From Isoetes taiwanensis (Eukaryota; Streptophyta; Lycopodiopsida; Isoetales; Isoetaceae): DNA of 64,000 nt. Both the position numbers and the translations under genes were made by a program. Below the pieces are notes generated by a model. That model was not told the origin of the DNA. It made no database searches and saw only the letters and a program-made list of their open reading frames with translations. Positions within the stretch are counted from its first letter, which is position 1; every line of letters starts with the position of its first letter. Below, one piece after another: positions 32,695-44,428 of the stretch. The DNA lies in the NCBI GenBank assembly GCA_021234155.1, contig JAJEKV010000034.1:14928671-14992670 (forward strand). Direction: 5' to 3'.

Positions 32695-35130
32695 CAAACA
32701 TGCCAAGGTGGCTCAAACATGCCACCAAGGTGGCTCAAAATACACAAGGTGGCTCAAACATGCCACAAAGGTGGCTCCAACATGCCAAGGTGGCTCCAAC
32801 ATGCCACGCGGGCTCTAACATGCCATGCAGGCTCCAATATGCCAACGTGGCGCAAACATGCCACGTGGGCTCCACCATGCCACCTAGGCTCCAACATGCC
32901 AAGGTGGCTCACAACGTGTTACCTAGGCTTAAATATGCCAAGTTGACTCAAACATGCCACCTAGGCTCTAGCATGCCACCGTAGCTCTAACATGCCACCT
33001 AGGCTCAAACATGCCAAAGTGGCTCAAACATGCCACATGGGCTCCAACATGCCACCTAGGCTCCAACATGCCAAGGTGGCTCAAACATGCCACCTAGGCT
33101 CCAACATGACAAGGTGGCTCAAACATGCCACATGGGCTTCAACATGCCACCTAGGCTCCAACATGCCAAGGTGGCTCAAACATGCCACGTGGACTCCAAC
33201 ATGCCACGTGGGCTCCAACATGCCAAGGTGGCTCTAACATGCCACCTAGGCTCAAACATGCCAAGGTGGCTCCAACATGCCACTTAGGCTCCAACATGCA
33301 AAATGGCTCAAACATGCCACCTAGGAACGTGCTCAAACATGCCACGCTGAGGGCTCCAAAGATGCCACCTATGCTCCAACTTGCCAAGGTGGCTCAAATA
33401 TGCCACGTGGGCTCCAACATGCCACCTAGGCTCCAACATTCTTAGGTGGCTCAAACATGCCACATAGGCTCAAACATGCCATGCAGGCTCACTTAGGCTC
33501 CAACATGCCAAGGTGGCTCCAACATGCCACCTAGGCTCAAACGTGCCAAGGTGGCTCAAACATGCCACCTAGGCTCCAACATGCCACCTAGGCTCAAACA
33601 TGCCAGGTGGCTCAAACATGCCAAGGTGGGCTCAAACATGCCACCTAGGCTCCAACATGCCACCTAGACTCCAACATGCCAAGGTGGCTCAAACATGCCA
33701 CGTGGGATCCACCATGCCACCTAGGCTCCAACATGCCAAGGTGGCTCAAAACATGCCACCTAGGCTTAAATATGCCAAGTTGGCTCAAACATGCCACCTA
33801 GGCTCCAACATGCCACCGTGGCTCTAACATGCCACCTAGGCTCCAACATGCCACTTAGGCTCCAACATGCCAAGGTGGCTCAAACATGCCACCTAGGCTC
33901 CAACATGCCAAGGTGGCTCAAACATGCCACGTGGGCTCCAACATGCCAAGGTGGCTCTTACATGCCACCTAGGCTCAAACATGCCAAGGTGGCTCCAACA
34001 TGCCACCTAGCCTCCAACATGACAAAATGGCTCAAACATGCCACCTAGGCTCCAACGTGCCCAAACATGCCCACGCAGCTCCAACATGCCACCTATGCTC
34101 CAACTTGCCAAGGTGGCTCAAATATGCCACGTGGGCTCCAACATGCCACGTGGGCTCCACCTAGGCTCCAACATGACAAAATGGCTCAAACATGCCACCT
34201 AGGGCTCCAACGTGCTCAAACATGCCACGCGGGCTCCAACATGCCACCTATACTCCAACATGCCAAGGTGGCTCAAGCATGCCACGCAGGCTCCAACATG
34301 CCACCTAGGCTCTAACATGCCACGGTGGCTCAAACATGCCACGTGGTCTCCAACATGCCACGTGGTCTCCAACATGCCACCTAGGCTCCAACATTCCTAG
34401 GTGGCTCAAACATGCCACCTAGGCTCAAACATGCCAAGGTGGCTCCAACATGCCACCTAGGCTCCAACATGCCACCTAGGCTCAAACATGCCAAGGTGGG
34501 CTCAAACATGCCACGTGGTCTCCAACATGCCACCTAGGCTCCAACATGCCAAGGTGGCTCCAACATGCCAAGGTGGCTCAAACATGCCACCTAGGCTCCA
34601 ACGTGCTCAAACATGCCAAGGTGGCTCAAACATGCCACCTAGGGTCAAACATGCCAAGGTGGCTCCCACATGCCACCTAGGCTCCAACATGCCACCTAGG
34701 CTCAAACATGCCACGTGGACTCCATAATGCCACGTGGGCTCCAACATGCCAAGGTGGCTCAAACATGCCACCTAGGGTCAAACATGCCAAGGTGGCTCCC
34801 ACATGCCACCTAGGCTCCAACATGCCACCTAGGCTTAAACATGCCACGTGGACTCCATAATGCCACGTGGGCTCCAACATGCCAAGGTGGCTCAGACATG
34901 CCACCTAGGCTCAAAAATGCCAAGGTGGCTCCAACATGCCAACTAGGCTCCAACATGCTGAAACATGCCACGCGGGCTCTAACATGCCACCTATGCTCCA
35001 ACTTGCCAAGGTGGCTCAAATATGCCACGTGGGCTCCAACATGCCAAGGTGGCTCAAGCATGCCACGCAGGCTCCAACATGCCACCCAGGCTTAAACATG
35101 CCAAGGTGGCTCAGGCATGCCACCTAGCCA
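32695..35130 (+). repeat. 19-bp satellite array, forward
   Basis: Over 120 units of 19 bp with consensus GGCTCMAACATGCCACCTA. The first part, GGCTCMAACATGCC, is well conserved; the last five bases switch among CCTAG, AAGGT, CGTGG and CGCGG types, giving palindromic junctions such as CCTAGG and CCACGTGG. Since 19 is not a multiple of three, all frames are equivalent and give peptides with a 19-residue period (MPPRLQHAKVAQTCHLGSN). These long frames, open on both strands, are artefacts. The same satellite is found inverted at 43.8-44.4 and 45.8-47.7 kb. Confidence 0.95.
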
Positions 35131-35139
35131 CCCCAAGTG

Positions 35140-36560
35140 GTGACATGGCATGCCAAGTAAGCAAGGTCAAGTTTTGACTAGGCCAAAAAGGATCTTTGGT
35201 CTTTTCATTGGGTGATGTTGGCAAATTTTAGGTGACATGGCTAGATGATGGTGACATGGACATGATGACTAGGACTTTATGCAAGAAATTTGATAACCTT
35301 TGAAATTTTTGGTAGAGGAGTTTGGCAAGGAATAGAATAGAGGGATCTGAAGAACTTAATGCGTTGACATACTTCCCCAACTCGAACAAGGCCAGGACTT
35401 TGCGCAGCTTCCTCACCAGAGGGGAGAGGCCAGACCCCTGAAGATGGACCTCAGAAAGGTTGTCGAGGCAACCTTTCCTATCAGCGCTCCTCTGGGAGGG
35501 CAAATGCCAATCCCCCCCCTCCCCTCCGGGAGCTCAATTTTCCTATCCGACCGTTGAATCCGTCATTCAAGTAACCTGCTTCGAGTAGGCTCAAAAGAAT
35601 CCAAGATCCGTCCAGGAGAACTTATCAAACCACAAAGCGTTCTGCGAGTTGACCGCGTAGAAAACCAAGTGTTTTGTCGTTCGGGCAGTACAAAGGCTCT
35701 GGAATGGAGATTCGACTTCGCCATGTCGTCCGGAATGGCAAAATTACCCCAGGGACCAATCATTTTTGGCAACGAAAGAAACGCGAACCCTCTACATAGC
35801 GGTATTCCGCAGCCACCTCCTAGGCCAATTGACTACGAACGTGTTGGACATGAGCTACTTTGGTGCTTTTTGGAGAAGGGGTGGTCTTCTGCCCACGAAA
35901 CTTGGTCCCCAAGGTAAAGTCGACATTTTGAGTCCATTGGCAGAGTCAGTTCACAGTTTTGGAGTGGGAGAGTTGCCCGTCCGTGGCCAGGGGCCTTCGG
36001 GAGAGGACCTTTGGGGCGAACTGCTTCCGAAAGGTTTTAAGGGTCCGTCTTCTGGCATCAACACCCTTCCTCTATGTGATGACATTGTGCAAGATCCTGG
36101 TCGAATCTGACTAGGATACGGCCTCCAAAATGTAAACCTTGTGTGTTGCTAGGTTATTGAAAGGTTTGCGTTATGGAGGTCGAGTTTTAGTCGGTTGCAC
36201 TTGGGACATGGTCAAGAAGCTGCAGTTGAAAATGTGAAGCAATAGGAACTGAAGGAATGGGATTTGGATTTATCTTCCTCCCATTGTGGCAATTAGAAGT
36301 CAAGAGCACCTTTTGCAGTTGCAAAATTGTTTGGGATCATTCGGGATGGCCAATAGATCCAAACTCTGTTATTTTAGTTGCCATGGCTCCGCATGTGTGT
36401 TTAGCAAAGGTGCACCTAGCTATCCGAGAAAACGATCACATTTTGGCCCAAACGCAAAACCCTACAATAACCTAGCAACACATTGGGGTTTACGTTTTTG
36501 GAGGCCAAAACGTGGTCGATTTTCTTTGATAGCTAGGTGCCTTTGCTAAAACACACATGC
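35140..36560 (+). repeat. Dispersed repeat S, copy 1
   Basis: Matches 45785-44650 in reverse complement (for example GGTAGAGGAGTTTGGCAAGG and GAACTTAATGCG) and 49021-49965 in the forward direction (TTCCCCAACTCGAAC, CACCAGAGGGGAGAGGCC, CCAATTGACTACGA, GAGTCCATTGGCAGAG). Landmarks in order are the CCCCAACTCGAAC block, a CCATTGGCAGAG block, a CAACACCC block and a hairpin GTAAACCTT...AAAGGTTTGC. No coding frame survives across copies. It directly follows the 19-bp array, as the other full copy does in mirror image. It has fewer CpG dinucleotides than copy 4. Confidence 0.8.
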
Positions 36561-36975
36561 GAGCCATGGCAAATCGAATAACAGAAGTTTGGATCTATTG
36601 GCCATCCCGAATGATCCCAAACAATTTTGCTACAGTAAAAGGCGCTCTTGGCTTCTAATTGCAACACTGGGAGGAGGATAACTCCAAACCCCATTCCATC
36701 AGTTCCTATTGCTTCATGTTATCAATTGCAGCTTCTCAACCATGACCCAAGTGCAACCGACTAAAACTCGACCCCCATAACGTAAACCCTTCAATAACCT
36801 AGCAACACACAGGGTTTACGTTTCGGAGGCTATATCCTAGTCAGATTCGACCAAAATCTTGCACAATGTCATCACGTAGAGGGAGGGTGTTGACGTCATA
36901 AGATGGACCTTTAAAACGTTTCGGAGGCAGTTCGCCCCAAAGGTCCTCTCCCAAAGAACCCTGGCCATACCTCAA
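36460..36975 (-). repeat. Repeat S, partial inverted copy
   Basis: Reverse-complement counterparts of copy 1 segments: ATGGCTCGCATGTGTGTTT appears here as AAACACACATGCGAGCCATG (about 36550), and a hairpin with CGTAAACCC...GGGTTTACG lies at 36780-36822. The right part (36835-36960) mirrors the CAACACCC and GGACCTTTGGGGCGAACTGC blocks. With copy 1 it makes an inverted pair around about 36.5 kb. Confidence 0.7.
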
Positions 36976-36994
36976 GGGTAGGGGTAGGGAGTTG

Positions 36995-37006
36995 TATATA
37001 AAAAGG
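36995..37006 (+). promoter_or_regulatory. TATA box candidate
   Basis: TATATAAAAAGG is a near-ideal plant TATA box. It lies at the right edge of the inverted S copy and 0.5 kb before the PPR pseudogene, so it could have served either one. No transcript start can be seen. Confidence 0.35.
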
Positions 37007-37508
37007 CGGCAGAGAGAAAAGAGTGGGGCACAATAGGAGAAACAATTAGGAAAAAAAAGGGGGGATAAAATCTATTATATATATTTAAACTAGCGGAATT
37101 GCAGGGTTGAGGTGAAGGTTTGGGGGGGGGGGGAGGGGGGGGATATAGAGTAGCTATATTGGCGAGCTGCATAGCGACATGAGTGCAAATATGATTTGCC
37201 TTCGTAACAACTCATATTCATACATTGGCTGAGCACTATTTTATAAAAAAGGTTGAAACAATACATATACTCTGGACAGTAATCTCTTTAAGCATCTTCT
37301 TAGGAAAATATGCAACGCAAGTTGAAAAACTCATGAACTCGCTGTCCAGTGGATGAGACAAGAATATGTTGGATGAAGGCTTCAAGTATACAAATTATAC
37401 AATCATACCATAACTTGGATTTAAGTGATTTTGCTCATTAATATGCATAGACCATACCATCATGTGTTAATCACATGGAAGAGAAAAATTAAGATAATCC
37501 CACTCTAA
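37007..37508. other. Upstream region of the PPR pseudogene
   Basis: Contains G-rich runs at 37118-37141 and otherwise AT-rich DNA. It may include the old 5' untranslated region. No exon was recognised. Confidence 0.4.
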
Positions 37509-39741
37509 ATGCACGTGCAAATTGGTTGCATTTGCCACATGGTTACTTATGTAAGTGTCCTATCTGCAACTGCCCATGCAAAATCATTAGGGTGGGGAAG
37601 GTATATCCATGCTGATTCTAGAATCGCCATCAAGGCAGATATCTCAGGGCTTGAAGCTGTGGACATGCCTTTTCAGAATACTCTTTTAAGCATGTATACC
37701 AAGTCTGGAAACATGAATTATGCTTGCCAAGTCTTTGATAGAATAGCCACTAGGAATATTGTCACTTGGACAATCATGGTTATGGGCTATGCCCACCATG
37801 GACATGGCAATGAGCCTATCATACTCTTTCAGATCATGCAGTCCAACGGATTCAACCCAGATAGTGTCATGTATGTCAGTGTGGTGAGTGCCTGCAGTGC
37901 AGCAAGAAACCTGGAATGGGGAAAATGCATTCATGCTGGTGCTATTAAGTCAGGATTTGGTTCTGACATTTTTATTGGCAGCGCCATTCTTACCCTGTAT
38001 ATGAAATGTGGAAGCACCGGAGATGCCCTTCAAGTTTTTCACAACATGCCTTTAAGAAACATGGTAACCTGGAATGCAATGCTTTCAGGATTTGCCGAGC
38101 ATGGTAATAGTGTTGAAGTCATCAATGTGTTTCTAGAAATGCAAAAAAATGCCTTTGAGCCAGATCAGGTCACATATGCAAGTGTTCTGCATGCATGTAC
38201 ATCTGCAGAATTTTTGGCATGGGGCAAATATATTCATGCCTGTTATATAAAATTTGGACTAGGTATTGATCTTGTTGTAGAAAATGCACTGGTTGACATG
38301 TATGCAAATTGTGGGAGCATAAAAGATGCATGTCAGTTGTTTGAGGGAATGCCTAAATGAGATTTAGTGCCATGGAATACGTTACTCACAGCCTATGCTC
38401 AACGTGGAGATGAGTTCTTTTGCTAATCCAACATTATGGTTTGAAACCAGATAAGATAACATATACTGTTGCTCTTAATCTTTCTCCAAATACAAAAACA
38501 TTAGAATGGGGGAAATTTTTGCACAGCTTCCTAATACGGACTAGGTTGGATGTGGAAGTTTCAATGGCCAGCATACTTATTGGTTTGTATTCTAAATCTG
38601 GTTCCATTAGAGATGCCTGGTGTTTATTTGACACAATGCCTATTACCGACTTGTTCTCCTGAACTTCCATCATATCTGGGCTTGCTGAACAGGGCAATTA
38701 TAAGGAAGCATTTTCATTCTTCTGGAAAATGCAAGAATGTGGCATCGTTCCTGATGAGGTTGCTCATCTCAGCATGTTAGAATTCGCTGCATCTTCACGA
38801 TCTCTAGAATGGGGAAAGAAGATGCACGCTTGCATCATCAACTATGGATGGGATCTGGATACGTCTGTGCAGAATAACATAATTGCTATGTATGTCCAAT
38901 GCGGTACTATCAAGGAAGCTTGTAAAGTGTTTGATAGGATGTCCATATAAGATATAATATCGTGGACCACAATGGTTTCAGCATATTCCCAACATAGTGA
39001 TATCAACGAGACTATGAAGCTTATTAGCCAAATGCAAGAGCAGGGCTTGCATTTGGATCGAGTAGCATGTATTAGCATTTTGGGCATATGCGCAACCACA
39101 GGTGCTCTTCAATGGGGCAAGCAGATCCATAGATGCCTGGTAGAAATAGGAATTGAACAAGATATTTTATTGGATAATGCACTTCTTAGCATGTATATGA
39201 ACTGTGGTAGCATCAATGAGGCACGCAAATTGTTTGATAGGATGCCTGTAAGAGACATAGTATTATGGAACACAATGATTTTGGGATATGGTCAACATGG
39301 GAGTGCTTATGAGGCTATTAAGCTATTTGATGACATGCAAAGACTTAGCATACTCCCGCATGACGAGTTACCCTAATTTCTCTTCTTACTTCATGTAGCA
39401 ATGGTTTACTAGGAAATAATGGTGCCCACTATCTTTGTTCCTTTGGGCAAGTGTACAATATTGAGATAGCATCTGAAGCTTACGCTGCAATGGCTTGCCT
39501 CCTTTGCCGTGCTGGGGACATGGAAGAGACAAAGCAATTTATTGATGCGATGCCATTTCCACCCGATGTAGTAATGTGGATGGCTTGTCTTGGTACCTGT
39601 AGGAATGATAGCGATATAAGCATAGCAGAATTAGCTACAATAGAAATAATTAGGTTGGATCCTTCAAATATAGCAGCTCTCATTTTACTCTCAAACATCT
39701 ATGCCCTAGTCTGGCGGTGTGGGATGACAAAAGGAATGTAA
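37509..39741 (+). pseudogene. PLS-class PPR protein pseudogene
   Basis: A run of pentatricopeptide repeats of PLS type, the RNA-binding proteins that act on organelle transcripts. The repeated pattern LEWGK.IHA...G, D....NALL.MY..CGSI..A..LFD.MP.RD.V.WN.M..GYAQHG is visible six to seven times (37540-39370), and 39451-39741 matches the E region (AYAAMACLLCRAGDMEETKQ, IDAMPFPPDVVMW). The frame is broken by TGA at 38358 (at the Arg of MP.RD), a deletion/frameshift near 38405-38420, TGA at 38660 (at the Trp of SW), TAA at 38948 (again before DI.SW), and TAA at 39374. No DYW domain follows. The start is uncertain and the N-terminus probably truncated. Organelle-style U-to-C repair does not apply to a nuclear gene, so I call it dead. 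Confidence 0.85.
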
Positions 39742-40477
39742 GAAAACGGTTAGAAGAAACTGTTAGATTGTTTTAATCAAACCATCATAAAGGCATCTAG
39801 TTGACACTTCTACCATAAAGCCCATGGAAGCTAACAGGGAAAGTTAAACTCATGAATGTGCCTGTCGTTCATCACCACCTTTCTATGTTGCCTGTAAAGT
39901 GATGACATGAATTGGATGTGCTTTAGCAGTGGTGGCCATGAACAAAAGTGATTGAATGTGCTTTCTTCTTGGTAGTCGGGACGGCTCTTTTTAAAGTACA
40001 GAGGGCACAATCACATCAAATTAACAAAGACGTGGCACGGGACTTAAACTCAACTTTAGTTTAGATGCGAGAAAAGGAGAGTGTGTACTCAAGTTCATAT
40101 CATGCTCTTTGGAAAATAGAAGCATAGAAAAAATCAACGGCATCCAACAGTATCAAAGTACCGCAGGAGCTAAGACCCCCATCTCATTCTTTATTGTACG
40201 TTTTTTAGATCAGTTTCTTTGAAGGCTCGATGGCAGTAAACCTTCTGGCAGCCAGGCTATGAAACAACACATGCAAAATCAAACCATTTCAACCTAACTA
40301 CAAATTAGAAACCCTTACCTGCATTAAAAGGATCTGCAAGAATGCCCCTGATCATAGCAAAACCCTCAAATCCGGCCATCTAGAAGCAAAAACAAGAACC
40401 AGAATAGCCCTGGTGCTGGATTTAGCATAGAGACCTTCTTCTTGCCTTCATGGCTTGCTTATAAAAGTTTCACAATC
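39742..40477. other. 3' flank of the PPR pseudogene, no gene
   Basis: AT-rich DNA without recognisable coding or repeats. The pair TGAATGTGC...TGGATGTGCTTTAG and TGAATGTGCTTTC near 39850-39970 is a weak local duplication. Confidence 0.4.
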
Positions 40478-40580
40478 TGCTTTTTGGGAAGAATTTGAGG
40501 CAAGATTCCTGGGTGGGAATGGTTAGAACCTGCTTTTTGGGAAGAATTTGCGGCAAGATTCCTGGGTCGGAATGGTCGGA
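40478..40580. repeat. Two-copy 52-bp tandem duplication
   Basis: CTGCTTTTTGGGAAGAATTT followed by GMGGCAAGATTCCTGGGT and GGAATGGT occurs twice in tandem with two or three differences. Confidence 0.85.
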
Positions 40581-41282
40581 ATAGTGACCGTCTACCTTTG
40601 CCATATTCGTCCTTCTGCCATATCCAAGAATAGCCATATTCATCTGCTCTTCTCAAACCCATCCTCTGATTCGCCATTCTATAGCCGTTGCCCTGCCGAA
40701 TGATGCATCTATGCTTGCAGACGGTAAACACCAAAGGAGTCAGATCTGCCATACCCTAACGGAGATATCTGGCATGGGAAAATATTTAGGCCGCATGCTC
40801 ACTCACAACGGGAGGGAACTCACAACGGAGGGAACAGGGAAGGAGGTTGGTGAAAGGAAAGAAAAGAAGAGGAAGAGCGATGCAACTTTCTTCTCGGAGT
40901 TCATCCGACAGGGCTATTCGGACGTCGGAGGCACGGCATAGAATTTCTTGTGTTTTCTAATTTCTCTGGCCGTACGATTCGAAATTAGAGAATCGGACGG
41001 CTCAAAACCATTTTAGATGACGTGGCACGACACGTGGCATAGCTCAGAACGCAGGAAAGTGTGCAGGGGAGGTTAGGCAACCCTGCTAAAAAATATGCAT
41101 GCAAATGCAAGTAGTATTTTATTAAACCGTCAAGATGGACGGTTGAGATCTTCATCCCCATTTTATTATGTTAGATATTGGCCCTTGAAATTGATGGTCG
41201 AGATTGACAGCACGATGAACGGCTAAGATGTTGATCCAAGTCCTCTAATGTGATTGGCCTTGCGCCATGTGTTTCCCTCCAT
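40581..41282. other. Intergenic, no gene supported
   Basis: Moderate G+C; includes a region with CGGACGGCTC and ACGTGGCACGACACGTGGC (G-box-like) near 40995-41040 that looks like repeat-end sequence. A purine-rich stretch at 40835-40880 is probably chance. Confidence 0.35.
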
Positions 41283-41560
41283 ACTGTGCTTTCTCTCTCG
41301 TGTTTTTCCTCTCTCCCCTTGACTATGGCCGCTTGGCGATGGCGAATCCGGCAGAGCTCCTCCCTATGTTTTTCCTCTCTCCCTGTGCTTTCCTCCCTTT
41401 TTTTTTCCTCTCTACCCCTTGGCTATGCCCCTTGGCGATGGTGAATCCGGCAGAGCTCCTCCCTGTGTTTTTCCTCTCTCCCTCTACTTTCCTCCCTTTT
41501 TTCCCTCTCTCCCCTTGGCAATGGCCCCTTGGCGTTGGCGAATCGGTGTGAGCTCCTTTG
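41283..41560. repeat. Three-copy 97-bp pyrimidine-rich tandem repeat
   Basis: Units contain TCCTCTCTCCCCTTGGCTAT, GGCGATGG, CGAATCCGGCAGAGCTCCTC and TTTTTCCTCTCTCCC. The landmark CCTTGRCWATG occurs near 41315, 41413 and 41513. The frames across it are periodic and not gene-like. Confidence 0.9.
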
Positions 41561-42033
41561 CTTGGCGATGGCAAAGCTTCTTCTTGATGTGGGTGCTCGT
41601 CCATTTGCATCAAGCCCCGGTATAAAATGGCCTCGTAAAAAAGGCCGGGAAAATATCAAGAACATCAAGGTCATTACATAGATCCATCGATGGGAGCAGG
41701 AAATGGCTCGGCGCTTCCGGATGCGAAAGGGTAGTCAAATGGACATGAGCTGCAATAAATCCGGACAAGACAATCTGGATCAGCCTAGATTCTGAATATC
41801 CTTGTGCTCAAAGAAATTAATTGTTCTGAGTTTGGAGGTCTGGCTATGGCGGTAGAGGACTGCAGAAGATGTGGCTTGGACTCCAAGGTAACTCCAGCAA
41901 AAAGCATATTCACCGCTCTCTTGATCTTGTAAAAATCTAACTGTTTCTTTCAATCTGAGATGACCTAGTCCGCCCATCTGGAGCTTCCGTTGCAAATCCT
42001 TAAAGATGACTTAATCCAACAGAGTAGACTGGA
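41561..42033. other. Spacer before the dehydrogenase exons
   Basis: Includes a possible TATA motif GTATAAAATGG at 41620-41630. No exon is clear. It could hold the 5' untranslated region of the dehydrogenase fragment. Confidence 0.35.
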
Positions 42034-42626
42034 ATGAGGATCGAAGAAGGCTTGGTAGCTCTTGTCACAGGAGGGGGCTCGTGGATCGGTAAATCTTATT
42101 CTACTCTCTATTTCCTCCCCTGATTGCATATGCCCATGATGTATTTCTAGAAACTACATAGACGGGCCTGTTTCTATGAATATGAAACTAGAACGTAGTA
42201 AGAATACCGCAAGCTAATTGTTTTGATATGCCTTTGAAACCGGAAAAGGACCAACATTGTTATCTTTCTAAACCAATTTCTGAACATTGTTGTCTTTTTA
42301 AACCAATTTTTGAATAAAAGGTTCAGTCCAAAATTTGGCAATGAGCATAGGATTGTTCTGTCTACTTCAAAATAAGATCAATTGAGCACTCAATATTCTA
42401 TTGTGTTTGTTTTGCAGGAAGAGCATTGGCACTGGCTTTTTCTATGAAGGGGGTGACTATCACGGTGTTTTATTATGCAGAAGAGAGAGGATTAGAAACT
42501 GCAAAAAATGCATTTGGCAGCCCTCCATTTGTAAAGAAACATGCGAAAAAGGGATCTTTCTTTTCTTCAGAATATTTTGGCATAATGAAAGGAAACAGAC
42601 AGGTTTGCAAGGTGGCAGTGCCATGA
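42034..42626 (+). pseudogene. Short-chain dehydrogenase fragment, two exons
   Basis: Exon 1 (42034-42088) begins with ATG and encodes MRIEEGLVALVTGGGSWIG; its donor is G|GTAAAT. Exon 2 starts at 42418 after TTTTGCAG and continues in phase GRALALAFSMKGVTITVF then YAEERGLETAK. It ends at a CAG|GTTTGC donor (42602) or at TGA (42626). Together they form the first beta-alpha-beta of a Rossmann fold with the cofactor motif TGxxxGxG, as in plant 15-hydroxyprostaglandin dehydrogenase-like SDR proteins. The second glycine of the motif is Trp here (GSWIG), a change expected to damage NAD(P) binding. The catalytic Asn-Ser-Tyr-Lys part and later exons are not found before the repeats at 43 kb. I therefore call it a fragment, though a long intron is possible. 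Confidence 0.65.
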
Positions 42627-43019
42627 AAAGAAGAATATGCATATCATTTACTATGTATCAAATCAGCTCCATGGCAAGAATTTGAATCAAGCAAAATTGA
42701 GTTTATACAATATATAAATTTGTGAAAATGTAATCTGTGTTTCACGGCAAGCTTGAGTTTAAATATGGAATCAATTAAGATCAAAACTTAAAGGCAAACT
42801 TGAGTTTAGTGGAAATTCACAATGCTGTATTCATTTTATTTGCATTTAAATGATGCTTGCTCCATGATGTCTTTTTCCTTTCAGTAGATTGAAATTATCA
42901 ATAGCTAATAAATAATTGCTTTTTTTTTTGAAAAATTGAGTGCCACGTGTCAATATTTGATTGGTTAGCGGACCAAACGGGTTGTTTCTCTAAATTTAAA
43001 TAAAAGCCACATATATTTT
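42627..43019. other. AT-rich spacer
   Basis: No exon seen that could continue the dehydrogenase. A local repeat of GCAAACTTGAGTTTA / GCAAGCTTGAGTTTA lies at 42748 and 42793. Confidence 0.4.
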
Positions 43020-43740
43020 ATTTCATTGAGACAACAGCTAACAACGTGTCTACTTCTTAGTAGCTACATATCAAATCACGGAAAACAATGTTCCCTATAT
43101 GTAGGTTTCTTTAAAACTACGTATTGTTTTTTAAGAAAACAATAATAACTTTTAAAACCAACATGTAAAGAAAAAACATAATACATATAGAAAAAAATGG
43201 GTATATCTAATAACTACATATTGTCGTAGTAAAACAACATTTGAAAACAACAATTATTCTAAAATAATACATGTGGATTTCTTAGATATTACGTATTTTC
43301 TTTTGTGAAAACAATGTTAACTTAAAGAACTACAAGTGGAGAAAACAAAACAACACACATTGAAAAGGGAAATAAAAACTATTCTTTTTCAATTTTCCAC
43401 GTATTAATATTCAAACCTACATGCATTTTTTGGAATACAAACAACGCGTGGCTCCTCCAAAAAACAACAGTCAAGAAAAAACCACACGTTGACAAAAGTT
43501 CGTGAAAAACAATAGTGAAAAAAAGGACACGTTGATCAAAAACAAAAAGCTGCCAGAAAAACCACAGTGGAATGTTTTTGCCAAAAAACCACTGTCTCTT
43601 TGTGCAAATCCGGATAAACGGGCCACGTGGACTTTTGGGGCCATTTTGGTGTTGTTTTTGGCATAAAACAACACTTCCGTACAACTAAAAAAAAACTGTG
43701 GACCAAAAATTGGGGTCAGTGTGTCACGCTGATCAATTGG
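43020..43740. repeat. AACAAC-rich dispersed repeat, copy 2
   Basis: Diverged repeats of AAAACAACR and ACTACGTATTGTTTT fill the segment, which ends CAAAAATTGGGGTCAGTGTGTCA. That end matches the edges of copies 1 and 3. The internal units differ so much between copies that only the edge and the A-rich AACAAC style are shared. Confidence 0.6.
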
Positions 43741-43771
43741 TGGCTTAAACAACATATGCAGGTCTTATTCT

Positions 43772-44428
43772 AACATGTTTGAGCCACCTTGGCATGTTTG
43801 AGCCACCTTGGCATGTTTGAGCCACCTTGGCATGTTTAATCCTAAGTGGCATGTTGGAGCCTAGGTGGCATATTGGAGCGCGCGTGGCATGTTTGAGCAA
43901 CCTTGGCATGTTTGAGCCTAGGTGGCATGTTGGAGCGTGTGTGGCATGTTTGAGCCACCTTGGCATGTTGGAGCCACCTTGGCATGTTTGATCCTAGGTG
44001 GCATGTTGGAGCCTAGGTGGCATCTTGGTGTGCGCGTGGCATGTTTGAGCCACCTTGGCATGTTCGAGCCTAGGTGGCATGTTGGTGCCGAGGTGGCATG
44101 TTTGAGCCACCTTGGCATGTTGGAGCCTAGGTGGCATGTTGGAGCCCGCGTGGCATGTTGGAGCCTAGGTGGCATGTTTGAGCCACCTTGGAATGATGGA
44201 GCCTAGGTGGCATATTGGAGCCCACATGGCATGTTTGAGCCACCTCGGCATGTTGGAGCCCGCGTGGCATGTTTGAGCCACTTTGGCATGTTTGAGCCAC
44301 CTTGGCATTTTGGAGCCCACGTGGCATGTTTGATCCACCTTGGCATGTTGGAGCCTAGGTGGCATGTTGGAGCCTGCATGGCATGTTTGAACCACCTTGG
44401 CATGTTTGAGCTACCTTGGCATGTTGAA
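43772..44428 (-). repeat. 19-bp satellite array, inverted (small)
   Basis: About 34 units of the same 19-bp satellite as at 32.7 kb, in reverse orientation (TTTGAGCCACCTTGGCATG, TTGGAGCCTAGGTGGCATG). The same four junction types occur. Confidence 0.95.

Noticed and set aside
32695-35130. Many long overlapping frames with the period MPPRLQHAKVAQTCHLGSN
   Set aside because: They follow from a 19-bp repeat, which makes all frames equivalent and open on both strands. There is no codon bias or domain.
32695-35130. Resemblance to a CRISPR array
   Set aside because: The unit is 19 bp with no unique spacers, the context is a plant nuclear genome, and no cas genes are present.
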